A stretch of DNA of 64,000 nt. Origin: Alicyclobacillus sp. Lineage in GTDB: Bacteria > Bacillota > Bacilli > Alicyclobacillales > Alicyclobacillaceae. The DNA is taken from assembly GCA_023511295.1 (NCBI GenBank), contig JAIMBT010000004.1, positions 62,001 through 126,000 of the forward strand. The letters run 5' to 3'. Position 1 is the first letter of the stretch; each line of letters begins with the position of its first letter. The notes beneath the pieces were generated by a model, which ran no database searches, was not told where the DNA came from, and saw only the letters and a list, made by a program, of their open reading frames with translations. Positions 53,640 to 62,115 of this stretch are shown here, in pieces. Both the position numbers and the translations under genes were made by a program.

Positions 53640-55292
53640 TCACAGCCGGGCCAATGCGCGCCCGGCCTGCCGACCGGTGAACAGACAGCCGCCGAGGAAG
53701 GTCCCTTCGAGCGCGCGGTAGCCGTGCACGCCGCCACCGCCAAAGCCAGCTGCCTCTCCAGCCGCGTACAGACCGGGGACTGGGTTCCCCGAGGCGTCCA
53801 ACACCCGCCCGGACAGGTCGGTCTGCAGCCCACCCAGTGTCTTTCGGCTGACAATCCGAAGGCGGACCGCAATGAGCGGGCCGTTCGACGGATCGAGAAA
53901 CTTGTGCAGTTTGGCCACGCGGATGAGCCGATCACCGCGGTAGTGCCGAGCGTCCCGGATGGCGGCAATCTGCAGGTCCTTGCCAAAGCCGTTGTCCAGT
54001 TGCCGGTCGCGAGCGCGCACCTGGCGCTCCACCTCGGCGAGCGAGACCAACGGCTCACCCACCAACCGGTTCATCTTGTCGACCAACTCCGGCAGTGTGC
54101 GCGCCACCACGAAATCCTCTCCGTGGTCCAAGAACTTCTGCACCGGTCCCGGCACCCCGGACCGCGCCCGTCCCATCACTTGGCGGATGGACTTGCCGGT
54201 GAGATCTGGGTTTTGCTCCGATCCCGACAATGCGAACTCCTTCTCAATCACCTTCTCTGTGAGGATGAACCAGGAGTAGTCGAAACCGGATTGGAGGATG
54301 GCTTGAAGCGTGCCCAGTGTGTCGTAGCCGGGAAAGTTCGGGGCGGCAAGCCGCTGGCCGCGCGCGTCGAACCAGAGCGACGACGGCCCGGGCAGGATGC
54401 GGATACCGTGGCGCGGCCAGACGGGACTCCAGTTGTGAATGCCCTCCGTGTAATGCCACATCCGATCTCGGTTGACCACCCGGCCACCCGCCCGCTCAGC
54501 GATGCGGAGCATCCGCCCGTCGACATGCGCAGGGACGCCGGAGAGCATCTGCCGGGGCGGCGGTCCGAGCCTGGCGGGCCAGTTCTGGCGGATGAGATGG
54601 TGGTTGCCGCCGATGCCGCCGCTGGCCACCAGCACCGCCTCCGCGGCAAACGAGAATTCGCCAATCTCCTTCCGCGAACTCGCCTCCCCGCGAGCCGCGG
54701 CACTGGGTTCGAGCCGAGCTCCGTACACGCCGGTCACGGCACCGCCCTGCACGAGCAATCCGTCGACGCGGTGGCGCGGACGGTAGTCCACCAGGCCCGT
54801 CCGGATGGCTGCGCGGACGCGAGCGGCGAACGGATCGACAATGGCTGGACCGGTCCCCCACACGATGTGGAACCGCGGCACGGAGTTGCCGTGACCATCC
54901 GCCAGATAGCCGCCGCGTTCAGCCCAACCGACGACCGGAAAGAACCGCACGCCGAGACTCCGCAGCCACGACCGCTTCTCGCCGGCGGCAAAGTCCACAT
55001 ACGCCTCCGCCCAGCGCTTGCCCCAGCGGTCTTCGTCACGGTCAAAGCCGGCCGCCCCGAGCCAGTCCTGCCACGCCAGCTCGCGAGAGTCGCGAATCCC
55101 CATGCGCCGCTGCTCCGGCGAATCGACCAGGAAGAGCCCGCCGAATGACCACCAGGCCTGGCCGCCGAACGAGGCCTCCGGCTCTTGATCAAGCAGCAAC
55201 ACCCTCCGCCCGGCATCCGCCAGCTCAGCGGTCGCAACGAGACCTGCCAGGCCAGCGCCGACGACAATCACGTCGAATCTCTCTGACACCAC
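53640..55292 (-). CDS. FAD-binding dehydrogenase, KstD/fumarate-reductase fold
   Basis: Flavoprotein of about 550 residues: N-terminal DVIVVGAGLAGLVATAELA, a VLVASGGIGG segment mid-way, and the C-terminal GLYAAGEAAGFGGGGVHGYRALEGTFLGGC typical of 3-ketosteroid-dehydrogenase and fumarate-reductase flavoproteins. Close relatives are annotated only as FAD-binding dehydrogenases. Because AAGGAGG abuts an ATG at 55301, a GTG at 55292 (or 55289) is the better start. It overlaps or follows the MntP-like gene closely. Confidence 0.88.
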   Translation of the reverse strand: MVSERFDVIVVGAGLAGLVATAELADAGRRVLLLDQEPEASFGGQAWWSFGGLFLVDSPEQRRMGIRDSRELAWQDWLGAAGFDRDEDRWGKRWAEAYVDFAAGEKRSWLRSLGVRFFPVVGWAERGGYLADGHGNSVPRFHIVWGTGPAIVDPFAARVRAAIRTGLVDYRPRHRVDGLLVQGGAVTGVYGARLEPSAAARGEASSRKEIGEFSFAAEAVLVASGGIGGNHHLIRQNWPARLGPPPRQMLSGVPAHVDGRMLRIAERAGGRVVNRDRMWHYTEGIHNWSPVWPRHGIRILPGPSSLWFDARGQRLAAPNFPGYDTLGTLQAILQSGFDYSWFILTEKVIEKEFALSGSEQNPDLTGKSIRQVMGRARSGVPGPVQKFLDHGEDFVVARTLPELVDKMNRLVGEPLVSLAEVERQVRARDRQLDNGFGKDLQIAAIRDARHYRGDRLIRVAKLHKFLDPSNGPLIAVRLRIVSRKTLGGLQTDLSGRVLDASGNPVPGLYAAGEAAGFGGGGVHGYRALEGTFLGGCLFTGRQAGRALARL

Positions 55293-55315
55293 GGCGTCCA
55301 TCCTCCTTCCGTGCG

Positions 55316-55888
55316 TCACCCGTGCCAGACTGCTTCAACCAGAACCCAGACGCCGAGGATGCCGAGAACCACCCCGGCCAATTTCTCCGCCCACTCGCCG
55401 AGCACTGGCTGAAGTCGTCGCGCAAACGCGAAGCCCAACCAGGTGAACACGCAGCTTTGCAGGGCAATCAAGCCGATGGTCCAAGCGATCGGCACTCCGA
55501 CAACGCCGATGGAGAAGCCGACCGCGAACTCGTCGATGCTGATACTGAGTGCCGCGACAAGGAGGGTCCAGCCAGCCACAGATCCCCCCAGTTGCCCTTG
55601 CACCTCATCGTTCTCGAAAAGGAGCAGCCAGGCGGCAACGGCCAACAACAGCACCCCGCCCACCAGCGATCCCCAGGTCCCCATCCATTGCCCCGCAGCC
55701 CGGCCGATGCACAGGCCAAACAGGGGCATGAGCGCCTCCGCCACGGCGAAGGTGAGGGCCACCCGCCAGACCCCTGTGACACGCGCCAGACCCAGTGAAA
55801 CGGATACCATCAGGGTATCGATGCCAAGCGACAACACCAACGCAACCATCTTCAAGATATCCAGTACGCTCACCTCAAGCGCCGACAC
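55316..55888 (-). CDS. MntP-like manganese efflux family protein
   Basis: Six-helix membrane protein of 190 residues made of two repeated halves, each with an acidic motif: SLGIDTLMVSVSLG and SISIDEFAVGFSIG. This fits the MntP/YtaF-like group that exports Mn2+. The GTG at 55888 lacks a good ribosome site, so a start a few codons later (TTG near 55855) is possible. No riboswitch is visible upstream. Confidence 0.85.
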   Translation of the reverse strand: MSALEVSVLDILKMVALVLSLGIDTLMVSVSLGLARVTGVWRVALTFAVAEALMPLFGLCIGRAAGQWMGTWGSLVGGVLLLAVAAWLLLFENDEVQGQLGGSVAGWTLLVAALSISIDEFAVGFSIGVVGVPIAWTIGLIALQSCVFTWLGFAFARRLQPVLGEWAEKLAGVVLGILGVWVLVEAVWHG

Positions 55889-55904
55889 GCGGATTCATTT
55901 CCAG

Positions 55905-56036
55905 CAGCGGAACGACGTTCCCTTGTTCGCGGCGGGATTGGGCGGCAGCGGAGCGACAGCGGAGCGACAGCGGAACCGCATTCCCTTGTGCCGCCACGGC
56001 CACCCCGGTTTCACCCGATCTCGCCCGATCTCGCCC
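55905..56036 (+). repeat. Palindromic repeat block, copy on the left of the ECF cluster
   Basis: Two units carry GGAAC-GAC-GTTCC and GGAAC-CGC-ATTCC, each followed by CTTGT, then GGGATTGGGCGGCAGCGG or the CACGGCCACCCCGGTTTC segment. These match the 52-base (B) and 73-base (A) units at 58.2 kb in the same orientation. They are noncoding. Confidence 0.85.
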
Positions 56037-56052
56037 CCACCCCCATGGCCAC

Positions 56053-56919
56053 TCAGGTGGCGTTCCAGAACCATGCCGGATCGCTCACATAGACGCGTCG
56101 CACAATCCCGTGCGGCCCCTTCGCCTCCCGTACCTCGCGGGTCGGGCGGTACCCCATCGGGTGTAACCAGTATTGCGTGAACGCCGCCTTTCCCTCCGCC
56201 CCGTACTCGCTGCGCTCGTTGGCAGCGAAGCGGAAGGTGTTCTTGGCCATGTAGGCGAGGTACTCCGCCGCGCTTCCGGGCTCACCATTCCAGTTCAACC
56301 CGCCGCCGACGTGGACGCGCTCGCCCCGGATGTAGCGATTCCGCAGTTCCGGTAGACTCAAGGCTCGCCCGTGGTCGTCCTCGACGTAGGCATCCCAGGT
56401 CGGATCGACGAAGACCCATTTTTCCCACGCTTCCACATATACACTCGTCACCACGTGGCAGTCGCGGAAATCTTCCCCCATCGGCAAACAGGTCACAAAC
56501 CGAGATCTCCACCCCAGCGCCAGACACAATTCATTCAGGACCGTCGCCAGGAGTCTGCAATTCACACCACGGTTTTCGGCCCGACAGACTTCCAGGATGC
56601 GCAGGGTTTCCGGGGCATGTTGGAAAGTGGAGCTCCCGTCGTGGCGGATCTCCTGATGGACCCAGGTCGTCAGTCGACGCAGTCGATCCCACTGACTTCC
56701 CTCCCCGCAAATCTCCTCCAACTGGAGTTCGTCTCGCAGCCGAGCCAAATCTGGCGAGTCCGGCGACTGAAAGTACCATGGACCGAGCGGATCGGGCTTC
56801 GTATACTCGTATTCGGCAAACAGGCGAAGAAAGTAGACGAAGTCGTGGAACTGTTCGAGATATTCTTCCAAGCCAATCCCTCCAATGTCATCGTTTCCCA
56901 ATGCTGGCACGGTGGTCAT
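56053..56919 (-). CDS. Transglutaminase-like superfamily protein
   Basis: Papain-like transglutaminase-fold protein of about 288 residues without a signal peptide, so probably cytoplasmic. Catalytic triad: Cys in GVNCRLLA, His in DCHVVTSVYVEAW, Asp in FVDPTWD. It may cleave or cross-link isopeptide-type bonds. ATG at 56919 has only a weak site; a GTG at 56985, directly after the previous stop, is an alternative that would couple the genes. It is the last gene of the ECF sigma, bactofilin-like, transglutaminase cluster. Confidence 0.82.
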   Translation of the reverse strand: MTTVPALGNDDIGGIGLEEYLEQFHDFVYFLRLFAEYEYTKPDPLGPWYFQSPDSPDLARLRDELQLEEICGEGSQWDRLRRLTTWVHQEIRHDGSSTFQHAPETLRILEVCRAENRGVNCRLLATVLNELCLALGWRSRFVTCLPMGEDFRDCHVVTSVYVEAWEKWVFVDPTWDAYVEDDHGRALSLPELRNRYIRGERVHVGGGLNWNGEPGSAAEYLAYMAKNTFRFAANERSEYGAEGKAAFTQYWLHPMGYRPTREVREAKGPHGIVRRVYVSDPAWFWNAT

Positions 56920-56985
56920 TCCGCGTTCCCGCGCATCGGCCGCAGCCAAAGCACGGGCGTTCCCGCCGCTCAGGCCACAGGGCAC

Positions 56986-57495
56986 CTACTCGGATGCCAG
57001 GGGCCGGATGCTGCCCTCCAACCGTCCTTCGTTGACAAACCGCCCAACCGGGCTCTTCTCCACATCGCCCTCCAGGTACCCGCAGTTGACGAAGGTCGCG
57101 CGGTCGCGGATGATCACCTTCCCCTCCAAACTCCCTGCGAGCGTGAAAGTACATCCCTCTGCGATGTCGACCATCCCCTGGTAAGATCCCTGAAGTTCCG
57201 CATCCTCAGTGACAAACCACGTCGGCGCGCCCTTCGCCTTCCGGGACTTCTCCCGCAACACATCGGCCAATGCCCGGCAACTCAACGCCAACGTCGCGGA
57301 AGCCGTCCCGTCCTCGTCGAGGGGTTGCAGAATCTGCCATGTTGGATTCGCCGGATCATCCTGCTTCGCCCACTCCAACGCCCGGTTAAACTGCCTGACT
57401 GCATCTGGCAATGCCTCTCGGTACACGCCGGTGACACCCATCTCTTCGGCGAACCGTTCCACGTCGCGCAAGATTACCAAGACGTATTCTGACAC
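56986..57495 (-). CDS. Bactofilin-like beta-repeat protein
   Basis: A 169-residue protein. The N-terminal 100 residues are helical and unfamiliar. From about 100 it shows short repeating strands (ELQGSYQGMVDIAEGCTF, LAGSLEGKVIIRDRA, NCGYLEGDVEK, NEGRLEGSI) with the G-x-hydrophobic-x-G spacing of bactofilin beta-helices. It could polymerise or pack as a small solenoid. GTG at 57495 lies inside the end of the sigma-factor gene (22-base overlap). I do not recognise a named family. Confidence 0.68.
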   Translation of the reverse strand: MSEYVLVILRDVERFAEEMGVTGVYREALPDAVRQFNRALEWAKQDDPANPTWQILQPLDEDGTASATLALSCRALADVLREKSRKAKGAPTWFVTEDAELQGSYQGMVDIAEGCTFTLAGSLEGKVIIRDRATFVNCGYLEGDVEKSPVGRFVNEGRLEGSIRPLASE

Positions 57496-58079
57496 CGTCC
57501 AGTCACCCCTTCATTGGCTGCAGGACTCCCATCCTGCCGCTTGCGTGCCGCAAGGCGGCACAGTTCGATGCCGCGGTGAATCCGCCACTTGACCGTCGAC
57601 ACCGCCAAACCCGTCAGCAACGAGATCTCGGGGACCGTCAGGTCCTCCTGGTAGTGCAATTGGAGAACCTCCAGGTAGCTGGCGGGTATCAGGGACAGGA
57701 GGTCGTGGAGATCGATCCGCTCCTCCACACTCACCCTCGCCTGGTCCGCCAACGGGTGGGCAATCGCATCGAGATCGACCGCCCGGTACGCGGGTTCGAC
57801 GCCGAGCTTTCGCCCCATTTCTACGCACACGTTGTGGACAATCCGCATCAGCCACGGACCAAACCGCTCGCTCTCGCGAAGCGTCGGGAGGTGCCGCCAA
57901 GCTCGGTAAAACGCCTCCTGCGCCACATCGGGAGCCATCATCTCCCCCACTCTGTACCGCGCCGCTTTGTACACGGGCTCGCGGAACCGATGGTACAGGC
58001 GCTCAAACGCTGCCTCGTCTCCGCGTCGGGACTGGTCGACTAGGTAGCCGATGTGTTGTAGCGTGTCAATCCGTCTCAC
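57474..58079 (-). CDS. ECF RNA polymerase sigma factor
   Basis: Extracytoplasmic-function sigma factor of 201 residues: region 2 (RYRVGEMMAPDVAQEAFYRAWRHL-type, with RIVHNVC) to about residue 90 and region 4 (LTVPEISLLTGLAVSTVKWRIHRGIEL helix-turn-helix) near 150-178. No anti-sigma gene is adjacent; instead it overlaps the bactofilin-like gene. GTG at 58079 has AAAGG very close. The 20-residue tail beyond region 4 is extra. It likely controls its own cluster. Confidence 0.9.
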   Translation of the reverse strand: MRRIDTLQHIGYLVDQSRRGDEAAFERLYHRFREPVYKAARYRVGEMMAPDVAQEAFYRAWRHLPTLRESERFGPWLMRIVHNVCVEMGRKLGVEPAYRAVDLDAIAHPLADQARVSVEERIDLHDLLSLIPASYLEVLQLHYQEDLTVPEISLLTGLAVSTVKWRIHRGIELCRLAARKRQDGSPAANEGVTGRCQNTSW

Positions 58080-58172
58080 CGCCTTTCGACGCGTCTGTAT
58101 CTATAGACGACGATACATGCGGAAACGATAGGTCCGGATCTGGGTTTAAGGACGTGCCCCTGCCCGGCCCGG

Positions 58173-58446
58173 TAGCGGAACGCGGTTCCCTTGTGTCGCC
58201 GCGGCCACCCCGGTTTCGCCCGATCTCGCCCGCCACCCGAAGCCATAGCGGAACGCGGTTCCCTTGTTGGCGACGGGATTGGGCGGCAGCGATGCGATAG
58301 CGGAACCGCGTTCCCTTGTGTCGCCGCGGCCACCCCGGTTTCGCCCGATCTCGCCCGCCACCCGAAGCCACAGCGGAACGCGGTTCCCTTGTTGGCGGCC
58401 GGATTGGGCGGTAGGGATGCGATAGCGGAACCGCGTTCCCTTGTGC
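58173..58446 (+). repeat. Tandem palindromic repeat block, A-B-A-B-A'
   Basis: Alternating 73-base A units and 52-base B units (starts 58173, 58246, 58298, 58371, 58423; period 125 bases). Each begins with AGCGGAAC-N3-GTTCCCTTGT. The N3 loop is GCG in some units and CGC in others, i.e. the palindrome core is inverted. A units 1 and 2 are otherwise identical. The 440-base gap from the sigma gene to the MFS gene is nearly all repeat. Confidence 0.9.
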
Positions 58447-58448
58447 CA

Positions 58449-58502
58449 CCCCACCTGCCCCACCTGCCCCACCTGCCCCACCTGCCCCACCTGCCCCACA
58501 TG
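58449..58502 (+). repeat. 9-bp tandem repeat
   Basis: Five perfect copies of CCCCACCTG followed by one variant CCCCACATG, directly after the palindromic block and 18 bases before the MFS stop codon. The number of copies is likely variable. Confidence 0.92.
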
Positions 58503-58519
58503 GCCCGAGCCAGCCGGGG

Positions 58520-59785
58520 TCACGCCTGAGCCCCCGTGCCGGTGCCAGCGCTCGTGCCAGCACCAGCGCCGCGTCCGCGCCTCGTCAACGTCAGGCACAC
58601 CGCGCCAAACGCAGCCATCGCAACCATGACGCTCGCGAGCATCGCGTGCATGCCGGAGCTGTCGAGGATGTCGCCGAACAAGATGGGGCCCAGGCCGCTG
58701 CCGAGGAACAGAGAGAAGGCGAACAGCGACACCGCTGTCGCCCGACCACCTGGCAGGAGGTCGGTGGCGTACGTCTGAAGGGTCGAATGGCAGTAACTGA
58801 ATCCAAAGCCGAGGACAACAAACCCGAGGGTGAGGCCCAGCAGACTCTGCCACGCCCAGACCAGCACGAACCCGGCGGTCATGAGGCTCGCGCCGAAGAC
58901 GGGCATCCGCGTGGACCCAACGCGCTGCAGGACACGCGTGATGGTTCGACTCCCGAAAAAGGCACCGGCGCTGTAGGTTGCCGTCAGCAAACCAACCACC
59001 AGATACTGCAGATGCAGCGTGGTCACTCCGTACACGCCGAGGTAGGTGAACCCGCCGTAGAACACGAGTCCTTCGCAACAGACGAGGCCGTAGACCAACC
59101 ACGCGCGCCGTTGGCGGGCAATCGCCCGGTAACGCTCTCGGAGCGGAAGCGGCCGTGCCTCCATCCGTCCGCGGGTCCCCTCCTGCTCCGCGCCACCTGA
59201 TTCTCCCGGTGATCTCGGGAGGCTTGGTTGCGTTCGTTGCCGGAGCATCGCAAGCAGCGTCGGGATGGCCGCGATACCGAGAACCAGGAACAGGACGCGG
59301 TAGCTCACAAACTGCGCAGCGAGACCGCCAATCACAATCCCCATCGCCTGCCCCGAGGTCGACAGCGACATGAAGAAGGCGATGGCCCGAGGCCGCTCGC
59401 GCATCTCGAATCGATCTCCAATCTGCGCCAGCGTCGTCGGGATGATGCCCGCCGCAAACATGCCGGTCACGACGCGCAGCGCCATCAGGGCGGGGAACGT
59501 GTGCACCACGCCGCAGACGACGGTCCCCGCTGCGAACAGGCAGAGCGAGATGAGAATGGTCGAGACCTTGCCGATCCGGTCGGCAATCGGCCCGTAAATC
59601 AACTGAAAGAGTCCGTACGGAATAGAGTAGGCCGTTACCAGCAAGCCTGCCGCGGCGGACGAGGTGTGTAGCGCTACAGCGATGGCAGGCAGCATCGGGG
59701 CGATGGCGCGGTTGTCGGCGTTGACCAAAAAACCGCCCAGTCCGAGCGCCCAGAGCATCCGCTGATCTCGTCGGTGGTTGGGCAT
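58520..59785 (-). CDS. MFS transporter (drug-exporter-like)
   Basis: Major facilitator of 421 residues with 12 predicted helices. LGGFLVNADNRAIAPMLPAIA (helix 1), YGLFQLIYGPIADRIGKV loop and the RVVTGMFAAGIIPTTLAQIGD helix-4 region resemble drug:H+ antiporter-1 proteins. A long basic central loop (about 185-225) and a Gly/Ala/Thr-rich 15-residue tail are unusual. The tail seems derived from repetitive DNA near the adjoining repeats. ATG at 59785 has an AAAGGTGG site upstream. Confidence 0.87.
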   Translation of the reverse strand: MPNHRRDQRMLWALGLGGFLVNADNRAIAPMLPAIAVALHTSSAAAGLLVTAYSIPYGLFQLIYGPIADRIGKVSTILISLCLFAAGTVVCGVVHTFPALMALRVVTGMFAAGIIPTTLAQIGDRFEMRERPRAIAFFMSLSTSGQAMGIVIGGLAAQFVSYRVLFLVLGIAAIPTLLAMLRQRTQPSLPRSPGESGGAEQEGTRGRMEARPLPLRERYRAIARQRRAWLVYGLVCCEGLVFYGGFTYLGVYGVTTLHLQYLVVGLLTATYSAGAFFGSRTITRVLQRVGSTRMPVFGASLMTAGFVLVWAWQSLLGLTLGFVVLGFGFSYCHSTLQTYATDLLPGGRATAVSLFAFSLFLGSGLGPILFGDILDSSGMHAMLASVMVAMAAFGAVCLTLTRRGRGAGAGTSAGTGTGAQA

Positions 59786-59855
59786 GCCGGTCCCACCTTT
59801 CCCGAAGTTTTGTTGGACCATCCGTCCACGTGCATGCACCGGCCGTGCGACGTCG

Positions 59856-59875
59856 ATGGCGGTACCGCCATTATA
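59856..59875 (-). promoter_or_regulatory. MFS promoter -10 with palindromic operator
   Basis: TATAAT on the minus strand (59875-59870) overlaps the start of the perfect 16-bp palindrome ATGGCGGTACCGCCAT (59871-59856), about 75 bases before the MFS ATG. A repressor bound there would block RNA polymerase. The -35 (CTGCTG, 17 bases away) is poor. Confidence 0.6.
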
Positions 59876-59987
59876 CCGGAGCCCCCTCACGCCAGCAGTC
59901 CTCCGCCGACGAATTCGATGGACCTAAACTCCTTCGTTTGTGCCACCTCCACTCCCTGGTTCCGCCTGGTTCAGCCAACCATTTTTG

Positions 59988-60017
59988 TTGACTAACCGCC
60001 GATGCGACCGGAACAAT
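59988..60017 (+). promoter_or_regulatory. Promoter of the VIT1-family gene
   Basis: TTGACT (59988-59993) and AACAAT (60012-60017) with an 18-base spacer, in the 323-base divergent gap. This leaves a leader of about 90 bases. No iron or manganese regulator box is obvious. Confidence 0.45.
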
Positions 60018-60108
60018 GAGGACTGGCGGGCCTGCGCGAGTCCATCCCACCATCGGATGGCGAGCACGCGGCCGTCCCGATTCATGCCAAACGATAGGAG
60101 CATCCAGA

Positions 60109-60864
60109 ATGTCGACGCAATCTCCTTCTTTAGAACGTGTGGCTCAGAACCTCCAAAGCATCTGGGGTCGCGAGCGATGGCATAAGACCCATACAACCGG
60201 GTGGATCGGCGACGCCATCTACGGTGTCAACGATGGACTGGGGGCCATTTTCGGGATCATCGCCGGAGTGGCGGGCTACACGGCGAACACCCACACGGTG
60301 CTCATCAGCGGATTGTTCGGCGCGTTGGCGAGCACGCTTTCGATGGGCGCGGGCGCATGGCTTGCCACGAAGTCTGAAAACGAGCTCCGCGCGCGGGAGT
60401 TGGCGGTTGAACGGCAGGAGATCTTGGAAGACCCGGAGCACGAGATGGAAGAACTGGCCTTGCTCTACCAGCTGAAGGGATTCGATGAAGAGGCATCGCG
60501 AGCAATGGCCGAACAGATTGCGAAAGACACCAACCTGTTCGTTCGGACCATGGCCCAGGAGGAGCTCGGCTTTCCGGACGAGGCGAATGCGAATCCGTGG
60601 AAGTCTGCAGGGATTGGCAGTCTCTCGACCCTCGTCGGCGGTGTCGTCCCGCTCCTCCCGTTCTTCTTCCTCCACGGCATCGTGGCGATGGTCGCCGCAG
60701 CTGTGGTCAGCATCGCCGCGCATTTCGCAGTCGGTGCCGCGAAGAGCGCCGTCACCGCTCGGAGTTGGTGGGCGAGCGGGATCGAGATGACGCTGGCCGG
60801 CATCGTCGTCGGCGTGGTGGCGTACGGCCTGGGGTGGATAGGAACCTTGCTGATTCACCCCTGA
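60109..60864 (+). CDS. VIT1/CCC1 family metal transporter
   Basis: Membrane protein of 251 residues, vacuolar-iron-transporter family (Fe2+/Mn2+). Helices 1-2 (YGVNDGLGAIFGIIAGVAGY, then SMGAGAWLATKSENEL) are followed by an acidic cytoplasmic metal-binding domain (about 95-150, rich in Glu with EELALLYQLKGF) and three C-terminal helices. ATG at 60109 has TAGGAG upstream. Iron or manganese export or storage is likely. Confidence 0.9.
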   Translation: MSTQSPSLERVAQNLQSIWGRERWHKTHTTGWIGDAIYGVNDGLGAIFGIIAGVAGYTANTHTVLISGLFGALASTLSMGAGAWLATKSENELRARELAVERQEILEDPEHEMEELALLYQLKGFDEEASRAMAEQIAKDTNLFVRTMAQEELGFPDEANANPWKSAGIGSLSTLVGGVVPLLPFFFLHGIVAMVAAAVVSIAAHFAVGAAKSAVTARSWWASGIEMTLAGIVVGVVAYGLGWIGTLLIHP

Positions 60865-61056
60865 GGAGACCACACGCTCCCGTGACCGGACCGGAACGAC
60901 AGATTCCAGCCGAACGACGTGGTACATTGGTCGTAGGACGACTTATCACCGATGGGGCGAAGAGACGGACAGGCCGTCAGCCAACGCGGAGACAGCGCGG
61001 ACCGCATCTGCTCGTCCACCGATAGGTCCGTTCATCTGAAATGGAGGTGTCTCTCC

Positions 61057-62019
61057 TTGACCATTTCCGCCGGTGTGGTGGGTCTTGGCATCGTCTCAAA
61101 CCGAATCATCGCCCAGTTTGACCGTCATCCAGACGTGGAACTGGTGGCAGTGTGCGACGTCGACGGAGCGCGCGTGCAACGCTTCACGGAGGAGCGTCGC
61201 CACGTCGCCGGATTTACAGATTACCGGGATCTGGTGGCGCTGGAGGCGTTGGATCTCGTCTACGTAGCCACGCCCCCTGCACACCACGCGGACGTTGTCA
61301 TGGCGGCGCTCCAAGCAGGGAAACACGTACTGTGTGAGAAGCCGCTTGCGAACAGCTTGGAAGAAGCAGCCCGGATGCTGACCACCGCGAAGTCGTCCGG
61401 CCGGGTTCACGCACTGCACTTCCCCCTTCAATACAGCCCAGAGATGTATGAATTTGAACGGCTGTACCAGTCAGGGTACCTCGGTGAACTGCGCCGCGTG
61501 GAAGTCTTGATGCAGTTTCCCGAATGGCCTCGCCCCTGGCAGCAGAATGCTTGGGTCGGTGGGCGAACCCAGGGCGGCTATACGCTGGAAGTCGGCGTCC
61601 ACTTCATTCAGGCCATCCAGCGCGTGTTCGGTCCGATTCGTGACATCGCGGGCAGCATGACATATCCCGCAGACGAAACGGCCTGCGAGATCTCCGTCCT
61701 CGCCGAGGGGACGCTGCCGGAGGTCGGGGACGGCCGGGTCCGCGCCCTCTTCAACGGTTTCAGCCAGGCCGGCGGAAAAGAGCGCGTGGAGCTCAACGCC
61801 TATGGAACGGCGGGAACCCTCTCCCTGCAGAGTTGGTCGAAGCTGTTCAGCGGCCGGCGTGGCGAAGACCTGGCCCTGGTGCGTGTGCGGCCACTTCCTG
61901 AGACGTTGACAGATCACGTCGTCCGTGCCATCCACGGCGCACCTGCGGTCCTCTGCGACTTCCAGGTCGGATACGAGGCGCAGCAGGTGCTCGAAGCCCT
62001 CCGCTGTCTCGCCGACTGA
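61057..62019 (+). CDS. Gfo/Idh/MocA family oxidoreductase
   Basis: NAD(P)-dependent oxidoreductase of 320 residues. N-terminal Rossmann motif VGLGIVSNRI, then CEKPLAN with the catalytic lysine near residue 92, and LEVGVHFIQAIQRVFG in the substrate domain. Substrates are usually sugars or inositol. TTG at 61057 has GGAGGTG upstream. It stands alone. Confidence 0.88.
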   Translation: MTISAGVVGLGIVSNRIIAQFDRHPDVELVAVCDVDGARVQRFTEERRHVAGFTDYRDLVALEALDLVYVATPPAHHADVVMAALQAGKHVLCEKPLANSLEEAARMLTTAKSSGRVHALHFPLQYSPEMYEFERLYQSGYLGELRRVEVLMQFPEWPRPWQQNAWVGGRTQGGYTLEVGVHFIQAIQRVFGPIRDIAGSMTYPADETACEISVLAEGTLPEVGDGRVRALFNGFSQAGGKERVELNAYGTAGTLSLQSWSKLFSGRRGEDLALVRVRPLPETLTDHVVRAIHGAPAVLCDFQVGYEAQQVLEALRCLAD

Positions 62020-62115
62020 AACCCTGTGCGGGCGAGTCTCCGATGGCGCATCTGTCCCAGCCGTCAGCCCCATCCGTGTCATACAGTGATGGAAGGACGC
62101 GGAAGGTGATGGAAA

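Noticed and set aside
58173-58502. CRISPR array
   Set aside because: Units alternate in length (73 and 52 bases) with no unique spacers, the 9-bp stretch is a simple minisatellite, and no cas genes are present.
58066-58563. Proteins encoded through the repeat block (QGN-rich or GQV-rich frames)
   Set aside because: The frames arise from the 125-base and 9-base repeats being open in several frames; no ribosome site or family match.
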